From positions 2,108,001 through 2,172,000 of the forward strand of contig OZ219809.1 in the NCBI GenBank assembly GCA_964291375.2: 64,000 nt of DNA, in the 5' to 3' direction. Shown one piece after another: positions 1 through 6,892 of the stretch (the first letter of the stretch is position 1; every line of letters starts with the position of its first letter). Source of the stretch: 3107 sp001483205. Lineage in GTDB: Bacteria; Pseudomonadota; Alphaproteobacteria; Rhodobacterales; Rhodobacteraceae. Under the pieces are notes generated by a model that did no database searches, was not told where the DNA came from, and saw only the letters and a program-made list of their open reading frames with translations. The position numbers were made by a program, and so were the translations under genes.

Positions 1-1
1 G

Positions 2-685
2 AACGTCTCTCGCCGGATCACCGGGCCGGACGAACGCGCCCGCCTGATGCGGATTGCCGGGGAGCAAATGGCGGGCCGTGCGGATGGCCTGATCATCCGG
101 TCCGCCGCGAAAGGCGCGGGCACGGACGACATCGCAGAGGACATTGCCGCGATGCGCGATCTGGCGGCCGGTGTGATGGCCGCGGCCGGGAAGGGCGGGC
201 CGGAGTTGCTGTCTGACGGTCCCGACCCCCATGATCTGGCCCGGCGCGAATGGGCGGCGGATCAGCTCGCCGACGGGGACGATGCTTTCGCGGATCACGG
301 GATTGTTGAACTCCTTGCCCCTTTCCGGGCGGCGCGCGCCCCCCTTCCGGGCGGGGCGTCGATGTATGTCGAACCCACCCGCGCGCTGGTGGCGGTGGAT
401 GTGAACACCGGCAGCGACCTGTCGCCTGCGGCGGCGCTGAAGGCCAACCTCTCTGCCGCCGGGGACTTGCCGCGCCAGTTGCGGGTGCGCGGGTTGGGCG
501 GCCAGATTGTCGTCGATTTCGCGCCGGTGGCGAAGAAAGACCGCCCCCGGCTGGAACAGGGGCTGCGCACCGGGTTTCGGGCCGACCCGGTGGAAACCTC
601 CCTTGTCGGATGGACACCCCTGGGGCATTTCGAGCTGCAAAGAAAGCGCGAACGCTGCCCGCTGTCGGAAAGCCTGCCCCGATGA
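2..685 (+). CDS. rng: Ribonuclease E/G family protein, C-terminal part (5' end outside window)
   Basis: The reading frame is open from the first bases, so the N-terminal S1 domain is cut off by the window edge. What remains is the C-terminal part of the RNase E/G catalytic domain, an endoribonuclease acting in rRNA and mRNA processing. The metal-binding stretch is visible as VEPTRALVAVDVNTGS (Asp and Asn of DVN), followed by the second acidic strand IVVDFAP and the terminal block PLGHFELQRKRER. The CPxC zinc-link of E. coli RNase E is absent; only one Cys is seen near the end. The stop overlaps the yacG start as ATGA. This rng-yacG order is the usual alphaproteobacterial arrangement, so the short RNase G-like paralogue is more likely than full-length RNase E. 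Confidence 0.85.
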   Translation, partial: NVSRRITGPDERARLMRIAGEQMAGRADGLIIRSAAKGAGTDDIAEDIAAMRDLAAGVMAAAGKGGPELLSDGPDPHDLARREWAADQLADGDDAFADHGIVELLAPFRAARAPLPGGASMYVEPTRALVAVDVNTGSDLSPAAALKANLSAAGDLPRQLRVRGLGGQIVVDFAPVAKKDRPRLEQGLRTGFRADPVETSLVGWTPLGHFELQRKRERCPLSESLPR

Positions 686-876
686 CCTGCCCGATCTGCC
701 GGAAAGACAGCGATGAGCGCTTTCGCCCCTTCTGTTCCGGGCGGTGCGCCGATGTGGACCTGGGGCGCTGGCTCGGCGGGGAATACAGCCTGCCCGGTCC
801 TGACCATGACGATGACCACGACGACAGGGCAGAGGCGGGTGAAACCGGGCCGCAGAAGGATCGCCAAAGGCAGTGA
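682..876 (+). CDS. yacG: DNA gyrase inhibitor YacG (zinc-ribbon protein)
   Basis: A 64-residue protein with the YacG treble-clef zinc site: CPIC near the start and FCSGRC about 15 residues later, followed by the typical DLGRWLGGEYSLPG segment. In E. coli YacG binds GyrB and inhibits gyrase. The start at 682 is chosen because the domain begins with MTCPIC and the ATG overlaps the upstream RNase stop (ATGA), indicating translational coupling. An in-frame upstream ATG at 610 would add residues that are only a shadow of the RNase frame. The acidic, His/Asp-rich tail after the zinc site is poorly conserved. Confidence 0.9.
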   Translation: MTCPICRKDSDERFRPFCSGRCADVDLGRWLGGEYSLPGPDHDDDHDDRAEAGETGPQKDRQRQ

Positions 877-957
877 CCGGGCCGATTTCCCTCTGGACAG
901 CGACCGCCGGGCTGACTAGAAGATCGCGACCCGAAGCAGGTAACCCGCTTCGCCCGT

Positions 958-1032
958 GCCCGGGTAGCTCAGGGGTAGAGCAGTGGACTGAAAATCCTCG
1001 TGTCGGTGGTTCGATTCCGCCCCCGGGCACCA
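958..1032 (+). tRNA. tRNA-Phe (GAA)
   Basis: A 75-base cloverleaf with acceptor GCCCGGG pairing with CCCGGGC, discriminator A and an encoded CCA. The D arm contains TAGCTCAGGGGTAGAGCA, the anticodon loop is CTGAAAA (anticodon GAA), and the T loop is TTCGATT. One T-T mismatch is present in the anticodon stem. It follows yacG, as in other Rhodobacterales. Confidence 0.95.
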
Positions 1033-1122
1033 TTTTCCGAAGGCCGGGTTTGCGCGCCGGGTGCGCGCTCATGGCCCGCACGGATAGGCCGGGAAAGAGT
1101 GAGGGCGCGCCGTCCCATCATA

Positions 1123-1175
1123 AAGACCTCTGCATGATGTCCGGGTCCGGCGGTGGTATGGGTGATGGGTTTCAT
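1123..1175 (+). repeat. R1 repeat, subtype with CATGATGTCCGGG interior
   Basis: Begins with AAGACCTCTGCATGATG, the terminal sequence shared by the dispersed R1 family. The interior (TCCGGGTCCGGCGG then TATGGGTGATGGGTTTC) matches, in inverse orientation, the repeat at 52322-52376. It lies between tRNA-Phe and the 3' end of bluB; the rest of this 170-base gap shows no gene. Confidence 0.65.
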
Positions 1176-1202
1176 AAGGCGGGGGCAGGATGACCGCCAC
1201 CC

Positions 1203-1832
1203 CTAACGGACCTCGACAATCAACCGCCCCCGGCGGGTTTCCCAGCCCGCGCGCTCCAGTTCCGGGGTCTCGGACGCCTCTTCGGGCCACCCGACACAGA
1301 GATAGGCGACCAGCCGCCAGCCCTCCGGCGCGCCAAGCCCCCGGCACAACCGTTCAGGGTCAAGGATTGACACCCAGCCAACCCCCAGGCCATGCGCCCG
1401 CGCCGCCAGCCAGAACTGGGTGATGGCGGCGACCACCGAATAACGCCGCGTCTCTGGCATCGTCGCCGCCCCCAGCCCCGCACCCTTGTCCGCCTGCTCA
1501 TCACAGAACACCGCAAGCTGCACCGGGGCCTCCCGCATCCCCGACAGCTTCAGACCGGCATAACGCTTTGCTTTCTCTCCCGAATACCCGGAAAGCGCCT
1601 GCGCGTTCGCACTGTCGAAATTCTCCAGTGCCGCCTGTCGGGCGCGCACTGATCGCACATCCAGCACCCGCCAGGGTTCGGACAGACCGACCGATGGGGC
1701 ACAGGCAAAGGCCTCAAGACATTCGGCCAAAAGCGCCGGGCTGACCGGATCAGGGCGGAAGCGCCGGACATCCCGCCGCCACCGCATCAGAAGGTCGAGT
1801 TCCTGCCGGAACCGGTCCGAAAAGCAGGGCAT
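1203..1832 (-). CDS. bluB: 5,6-dimethylbenzimidazole synthase BluB
   Basis: A flavin-dependent enzyme of the nitroreductase fold that converts FMNH2 and O2 into 5,6-dimethylbenzimidazole, the lower ligand of vitamin B12. The 209-residue product shows the BluB series of motifs: RWRRDVRRFRPDPV near the N-terminus, APSVGLSEPWR, YAGLKLSGMREAPVQLAVFCDE, and the C-terminal GVGWVSILDP, LVAYLCVGWP and ELERAGWE. These distinguish BluB from general nitroreductases. The start at 1832 gives the usual family length; an upstream extension to 2048 reads antisense-like rpsP sequence and is rejected. The gene starts 16 bases after rpsP, so it is probably cotranscribed with rpsP, chorismate mutase and ffh. I see no cobalamin riboswitch. 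Confidence 0.88.
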   Translation of the reverse strand: MPCFSDRFRQELDLLMRWRRDVRRFRPDPVSPALLAECLEAFACAPSVGLSEPWRVLDVRSVRARQAALENFDSANAQALSGYSGEKAKRYAGLKLSGMREAPVQLAVFCDEQADKGAGLGAATMPETRRYSVVAAITQFWLAARAHGLGVGWVSILDPERLCRGLGAPEGWRLVAYLCVGWPEEASETPELERAGWETRRGRLIVEVR

Positions 1833-1848
1833 GACCCGCAGCCCGGCC

Positions 1849-2244
1849 TTATTCCGCGCCGGTTTCGGCCTCTGCGGCCTCTGTCGTCTCTGTGGAGTCT
1901 GCCGCCTCTGCAACCCTGGCGGCCTTCTCTTCCGCCCGTTCGACCGCCTTCTTACCCGGCTTTGCCTTGATCGGGTTGTTGCGCTCTTTTTTCTCAACGA
2001 TCCCGGCGATTTCGAGAAACCGCGACACACGATCCGTCGGCTGCGCACCCTGACCCAGCCAGTATTGCACCCGCTCGGCGTTCATTTTCACCCGATCCTC
2101 GCTGTCTTTCGGCAGCAACGGGTTGTAAGCGCCCAGCTTTTCGATGAAGCGGCCATCGCGCGGCATCCGGCTGTCGGCTGCCACGATGGAATAATGGGGG
2201 CGTTTTTTCGACCCGCCACGGGCAAGGCGAATTTTCATGGCCAT
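1849..2244 (-). CDS. rpsP: 30S ribosomal protein S16
   Basis: Small-subunit ribosomal protein S16. The N-terminal ~80 residues carry the family signature (KIRLARGGSKKRPHYSIV, DSRMPRDGRFIEKLGAYNP), followed by a lysine- and then glutamate/alanine-rich tail giving 131 residues. Such tails are common in alphaproteobacterial S16. A good ribosome binding site (CAGGAGAAAT) precedes the ATG. It is third in the leftward ffh - chorismate mutase - rpsP - bluB series, a normal position for rpsP near ffh. Confidence 0.97.
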   Translation of the reverse strand: MAMKIRLARGGSKKRPHYSIVAADSRMPRDGRFIEKLGAYNPLLPKDSEDRVKMNAERVQYWLGQGAQPTDRVSRFLEIAGIVEKKERNNPIKAKPGKKAVERAEEKAARVAEAADSTETTEAAEAETGAE

Positions 2245-2292
2245 AGTGATTTCTCCTGTTCTTTCAGCTCTCTGACGGGCTTGCGATGCCGG

Positions 2293-2592
2293 TCATTTCT
2301 GGTGTTGTTCATGGTGATGGATGACCTCCTGAATGATGAAATTCAGGAGCTTGCTCGCAAATTCCGGGTCGAGATTGGCACGGTGCGCCAAATCCATGAG
2401 CCGGGCGATCTGAGCCTCCTCCCGCGTCGGGTCGGCAGGCGGAAGGTTGTAGCGGGCCTTCAAGAGACCCACCTGCTGGGTGTGCTTGAAACGCTCGCCA
2501 AGCGTGTAGATGAGGATTGCATCCAGCCGGTCGATTGATTCCCGCTGATCCTTGAGCAGCGCGGCGGCACGGCGGGCGTCGTCGGATGTCAT
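2293..2592 (-). CDS. Chorismate mutase, AroQ class
   Basis: A 99-residue all-helical chorismate mutase that converts chorismate to prephenate for Phe/Tyr synthesis. Visible features are the N-terminal helix with RESIDRLDAILIYTLGERF, the middle segment VGLLKARYNLPPADPTREEAQIARL, and the C-terminal helix ASKLLNFIIQEVIHHHEQHQ. The ATG overlaps the ffh stop (ATGA), so translation is probably coupled. The 48-base gap to rpsP contains the rpsP ribosome binding site. Small stand-alone AroQ genes between ffh and rpsP are typical of Rhodobacterales. Confidence 0.92.
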   Translation of the reverse strand: MTSDDARRAAALLKDQRESIDRLDAILIYTLGERFKHTQQVGLLKARYNLPPADPTREEAQIARLMDLAHRANLDPEFASKLLNFIIQEVIHHHEQHQK

Positions 2593-4100
2593 CGCTTTTT
2601 CCCGAAACCGCTGAGGCCGGAAGGCAGCGCACCGGGGCCGGGGCCGAGACCGGCAAAACCACCGGGCAGCCTGCCGCCGAGTTGCCGGGCCATGGCGTCA
2701 AGGTCTGCGGGGTTCATCCCGGACAGGTCAGGCCCCGCAGTCGCGCCGCCCTTGCCGAACATCCCTGCCGCCTGTTTCAACAGCCCGCCTTTGCCCATGC
2801 GCCCCATTTTCTTCATCATGTCAGACATCTGGCGCTGCATCTTGATCAGCTTGTTAAGGTCTGACAGCTCCATGCCCGCCCCCGCCGCAATCCGCTTTCG
2901 CCGACTGGCCTGAAGGATGTGCGGGTTGGCGCGTTCCTTTCGGGTCATCGACTGGATCAGCGCGATCTGACGCCGGAGTGCCCGGTCATCCATACCTGCC
3001 GCCGCGGCCTGCGTCGCCATCTTTTTCATGCCGGGGATCATCGCCGCCAGCCCCTCGATGCCGCCCATCTTCTGCATCTGTTCAAGCTGCATCCGCAGAT
3101 CGTTCATGTTGAACAGGCCCTTGCGAAAGCGCCGCATCATGCGTTCGGCCTGTTCGGCCTCGATGGTTTCCTGCGCTTTCTCGACCAGGGAAACGATGTC
3201 GCCCATGCCAAGGATGCGGCCCGCGATCCGCTCCGGGTGGAACTCTTCAAGCGCGTCCATCTTTTCGCCGAGGCCGACGAATCTGATCGGCTTGCCGGTG
3301 ATTGCGCGCATCGACAGCGCCGCGCCGCCGCGCCCGTCACCATCCATCCGGGTGAGCACAACGCCCGAGACGCCGATCCTGCCGTCGAACTCTCCGGCCA
3401 CATTGACCGCATCCTGACCGGTCAGACCATCAACGACCAGAAGCGTTTCGCGCGGAGAGACCGCATTGCGGACCTCCTCGACCTCTTTCATCAGGGCATC
3501 GTCAACGTGAAGCCGCCCGGCGGTGTCGAGCATATAGACATCGTAACCGCCCATCATTGCCTGCTGGCGGGCGCGCCGGGCGATGTCGGTGGCGGACTGG
3601 CCGCTGACAACCGGCAGGGTATCAACACCGATGTCCGCACCAAGGATGGCAAGCTGATCCTGCGCCGCCGGGCGGTAAATGTCGAGCGACGCCATCAGGA
3701 CACGCTTGCCGTTCTTCTCTTTCAGCCGTTTGGCGAGCTTGGCGGTGGTGGTGGTCTTGCCCGAGCCTTGCAGGCCCACCATCAGGATCGGCGCGGGCGG
3801 GGTGTCGATTTTCAGCGCGGCGGTCGGGGCCTCGTCGCCGGAGAGGATGCGCACCAGCTCATCATGGACGATCTTGACCACCTGTTGGCCGGGGGTCACG
3901 GATTTGGTGATCGCCTGCCCGGTGGCCTGTTCCTGCACCGCCTGCACGAAATCGCGGACAACCGGCAGGGAAACATCGGCCTCCAGCAGTGCCACGCGCA
4001 CCTCGCGCAGGGCGATTTTCACATCGTCGTCAGAGAGCGCGCCCTGCCGTGTCAGCCGGTCAAAGACGCCGGAGAGGCGACCGGACAGATTTTCAAACAT
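2589..4100 (-). CDS. ffh: Signal recognition particle protein Ffh (SRP54)
   Basis: GTPase of the signal recognition particle; binds 4.5S RNA and signal peptides of nascent membrane proteins. The 503-residue product shows an N-terminal helical bundle (about 1-90), the G domain with P-loop GLQGSGKTTTTAKLAK near residue 110, DIYRPAAQDQL, DTAGRLHVDD and TRMDGDGRGGAAL, and the methionine-rich M domain (about 325-450). A Gly/Pro-rich tail ends in GFGKKR. It is the first gene of the leftward run; the 299 bases upstream (4101-4399) hold no gene I can support. Confidence 0.97.
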   Translation of the reverse strand: MFENLSGRLSGVFDRLTRQGALSDDDVKIALREVRVALLEADVSLPVVRDFVQAVQEQATGQAITKSVTPGQQVVKIVHDELVRILSGDEAPTAALKIDTPPAPILMVGLQGSGKTTTTAKLAKRLKEKNGKRVLMASLDIYRPAAQDQLAILGADIGVDTLPVVSGQSATDIARRARQQAMMGGYDVYMLDTAGRLHVDDALMKEVEEVRNAVSPRETLLVVDGLTGQDAVNVAGEFDGRIGVSGVVLTRMDGDGRGGAALSMRAITGKPIRFVGLGEKMDALEEFHPERIAGRILGMGDIVSLVEKAQETIEAEQAERMMRRFRKGLFNMNDLRMQLEQMQKMGGIEGLAAMIPGMKKMATQAAAAGMDDRALRRQIALIQSMTRKERANPHILQASRRKRIAAGAGMELSDLNKLIKMQRQMSDMMKKMGRMGKGGLLKQAAGMFGKGGATAGPDLSGMNPADLDAMARQLGGRLPGGFAGLGPGPGALPSGLSGFGKKR

Positions 4101-4399
4101 GCTTATGGCTCCTTCGCGCGGTCGAGGCCCCTGCTGCGGTTCGGTCCCGTCTGTCCGAATGAATGGCCGAGGCCCCCGCGGGCGATATTCGCTGACGGGG
4201 GGCGATCCCGGCCCTTGGCCACGGGACCGGAAGCAGTGACGGACTTCCGGGTATTGCGCGGGCCTTAACCGGCGGGGCGGCGGGAGTCAAGCGGGAACGG
4301 GGGAAGCTGGCGCTGTCATCGGGGCGTGGTTGCAATCCGGGCCGGAGTCGGGGATGAACATTGCGACGGTGAGGGCAAAGGGGCGCGCGCGGATGAGTG

Positions 4400-5284
4400 A
4401 TGATGAGTGATCCCGCCCGGGGGCATCTGGCGATGCTCGTCTTTTCGGCTCTGGTCGCCGGGTCGTTCAGCCTCGGCGCGCTGATCGCCAACCTGATCGA
4501 CCCGATGGCGCTTACCGCCCTGCGCATGGCCCTGGCGGCGATTCTGATGGGGGCGGCGGCGATGGCCGGGGGCATCCCGCAGGGCGCTCTGCACTCCCCG
4601 TGGCGCTATCTTCTGCTCGGCGGGCTATACGCCGTCTATTTCGTGCTGATGTTCGAGGGGCTGAAAACCGCGCCGCCGGTTTCGACCGCCGCCGTGTTCA
4701 CGATGACGCCGGTCTTGTCGGGGCTGTTCGGCTGGCTATTGCTGCGGCAGGTGATGACCGGACGGATGGCGGCGGCGCTGGTGATTGGCGCGGCGGGTGC
4801 CTTGTGGGTGATCTTTCGCGGCGATCCGGCGGCGTTTCTGGGCTTTGATGTCGGGCGGGGCGAGGCGATCTTTTTCGTCGGTTGCGCGGCGCACGCGCTC
4901 TATACCCCCATGGTGCGGCGGCTGAACCGGGGGGAGCCGACGCTGGTGTTCACCTTCGGCACCCTGGTGGGCGGCACGCTGGTGCTGGGGGTCTGTGCCT
5001 GGCCCGCGCTGGCCACGACCGGGTGGAGCGCTTTGCCCGCGATTGTCTGGGTTACGGTGGCGTATCTGACCGTTTTCGCCACGGCTATTTCCTTCTGGCT
5101 GGTTCAGTTCGCCACGCTTCGGCTGCCATCGGCCAAGGTGATGGCCTATACCTATCTGACGCCGGTGTGGGTGATCCTGTGGGAGACGGCTTTGGGCAGC
5201 GCCCTTCCCGAGTGGCGGGTGCTGGCGGGGGGCACGCCCGTCGTGCTGGCATTGCTGTTGTTGCTGAAGGGTGGGGGGCGCTGA
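4400..5284 (+). CDS. DMT-superfamily (EamA) transporter
   Basis: An integral membrane protein of about 294 residues made of two EamA repeats with about ten predicted hydrophobic segments. Examples are LAMLVFSALVAGSFSLGALI at the start and TPVVLALLLLLKGGG at the end. The motif pattern (PMALTALRMALAA in repeat 1; TYLTPVWVILWE in repeat 2) is typical of drug/metabolite exporters. No substrate can be deduced. Two ATG codons and one GTG are stacked at 4397-4405, so the start is uncertain by a few residues, and no strong ribosome binding site is seen. It is isolated, divergent from ffh and convergent with murJ. Confidence 0.85.
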   Translation: MMSDPARGHLAMLVFSALVAGSFSLGALIANLIDPMALTALRMALAAILMGAAAMAGGIPQGALHSPWRYLLLGGLYAVYFVLMFEGLKTAPPVSTAAVFTMTPVLSGLFGWLLLRQVMTGRMAAALVIGAAGALWVIFRGDPAAFLGFDVGRGEAIFFVGCAAHALYTPMVRRLNRGEPTLVFTFGTLVGGTLVLGVCAWPALATTGWSALPAIVWVTVAYLTVFATAISFWLVQFATLRLPSAKVMAYTYLTPVWVILWETALGSALPEWRVLAGGTPVVLALLLLLKGGGR

Positions 5285-5298
5285 GCCGGTTCTTACAA

Positions 5299-5345
5299 AA
5301 GACCTCTGAATGATGGCGCATCTGTTGCCAGCGCGCCCCCCCGAC
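5299..5345 (+). repeat. R1 repeat copy downstream of the transporter gene
   Basis: Starts 14 bases after the transporter stop with AAGACCTCTGAATGATGG and continues CGCATCTGTTGCCAGCGCG, the CATAATGGCGCATC subtype of R1. No opposite end is recognisable before murJ. Confidence 0.7.
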
Positions 5346-5359
5346 AAGACCGGAACACA

Positions 5360-6892
5360 TTATCCCCGTCGCAGCGCGCCCCTGAGTTCCGACAGCCGGA
5401 AGGCCCCCAGCATCCGGCCCGCAAGCCCGTAACCGGCCATCCCCGCCGCGACCAGAAGCACAAGCCCCGGATAGCGCCACCCCGGAAGGCTCAGCACCGG
5501 TGCCAGAAGCCACGCAGCGCAAAGCAACCCCGCACCCATCAGCACCGACGCCGCTGCAATCCGCCAAACCCGGCGCTTCAGCCGCCCGTCGGCCCGCGCC
5601 GCATCACCCATCCCCCGCGCCCCGCGCCACAGCAACAGATACATCACCCAACCGGCCACACTGGTGGCAACAGCGGCAGACACAAAGCCGATAAACGGGG
5701 CCAGCCCGATGGCCACCACCGCATTGACAACCATCGCCACAACAGCCATGCGGAACGGCGTCCGGGTGTCCTCGCGCGCAAAATAAAGCGGCTGTGTCAC
5801 CTTTTGCAGCACAAAGGCCGGCAGCCCCAGCCCATAGATCGCCACCGCCAGCGCGGTGCGGGCGGTGTCCTCGGGCCGGAAGGCCCCGCGCTCGAACAAC
5901 ACACTGACCAGCGGCCCCGGAATCACCACAAGCGCCACGGCCGCAGGCAGGGTCAGCACCAGCGCCATCTCGGTGGCACGGTTGAACGCCGCTCGCCCGC
6001 CCGCCGTATCTCCCCCTTGCAGACGGCGCGCAAGCTCCGGCAACAGAACAATGCCGATGGCGATGCCCACCACCCCCAGCGGCAACTGATACAACCGGTC
6101 AGCGTTATACAGCCACGACACCGCGCCGTCGAACCAGCTTGCGACCTGACGACCGATCAGCAGGTTGACCTGCATCACCCCCCCGGCAAGGGCGGCAGGC
6201 GCGGCAATCACCGCCAGACGCTTCATTTCCGGTGTCCAGCGCGGACGGCGCAGGCGGATGTCGAAACCGGCGCGCCGGGCCGCAACCCAGACCAGCGCCA
6301 TCTGACAGACCCCGGCGACCGGCACGGCCCAGGCCAGCGCCCGGCCCACATCCCGCCCGGACAGGCCCGCAAACACAATCGCCCCGATGAACAGGATATT
6401 AAGCACCACCGGGGCGGCGGCGGCGGCGGCAAAGCGTCGGGTCGCGTTCAGAACCCCCGACAACAGCGCGGCAACGGAAATAAACAGGATATAGGGAAAG
6501 GTGATGCGGCCATAGGCCACCGCCAGATCGAACCTCTCAGTCCCGGCAAACCCCGACACCTGCGCATAGATAAGCGCGGGCATCAGAACATGCGCCAGCG
6601 CCGTCAGCACGATCAGGATCGCAACCAGCACCGACAGGGCGTCAGAGGCAAAGCGCTCTGCGCCCTCGCCCGCCTCCAGCTTTTTGGCAAATAACGGCAC
6701 GAAGGCCATGTTGAACGCGCCCTCGGCAAAGAACCGCCGGAACAGGTTGGGAAGGGTAAAGGCGGCCACAAACGCCTGATGCGCCACCCCGGTGCCCAGC
6801 CAGGCCGCAATCAGCACATCACGGACAAAACCCAGAACGCGGCTGAGCAATGTCCACATGCCAACAGTGAAAACCCCCGAGGCCAGCCTCAT
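5360..6892 (-). CDS. murJ: Lipid II flippase MurJ (MviN)
   Basis: Polytopic inner-membrane protein of the MOP superfamily that flips lipid-linked peptidoglycan precursors to the periplasm. The 510-residue length and pattern of about 14 hydrophobic helices fit the family. The N-terminal signature is clear: TLLSRVLGFVRDVLIAAWLG, then FVAAFTLPNLFRRFFAEGAFNMAFVPLF. The start codon overlaps the glnD stop (ATGA). glnD-murJ order is common in Rhodobacterales. No oddities seen. Confidence 0.95.
   Translation of the reverse strand: MRLASGVFTVGMWTLLSRVLGFVRDVLIAAWLGTGVAHQAFVAAFTLPNLFRRFFAEGAFNMAFVPLFAKKLEAGEGAERFASDALSVLVAILIVLTALAHVLMPALIYAQVSGFAGTERFDLAVAYGRITFPYILFISVAALLSGVLNATRRFAAAAAAPVVLNILFIGAIVFAGLSGRDVGRALAWAVPVAGVCQMALVWVAARRAGFDIRLRRPRWTPEMKRLAVIAAPAALAGGVMQVNLLIGRQVASWFDGAVSWLYNADRLYQLPLGVVGIAIGIVLLPELARRLQGGDTAGGRAAFNRATEMALVLTLPAAVALVVIPGPLVSVLFERGAFRPEDTARTALAVAIYGLGLPAFVLQKVTQPLYFAREDTRTPFRMAVVAMVVNAVVAIGLAPFIGFVSAAVATSVAGWVMYLLLWRGARGMGDAARADGRLKRRVWRIAAASVLMGAGLLCAAWLLAPVLSLPGWRYPGLVLLVAAGMAGYGLAGRMLGAFRLSELRGALRRG

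Noticed and set aside
2919..4268. Long frame opposite ffh, and similar long frames opposite glnD, rho, maeB, the dehydrogenases and gshB
   Set aside because: High-GC antisense frames of well-supported genes; no domain resemblance and no start signals.
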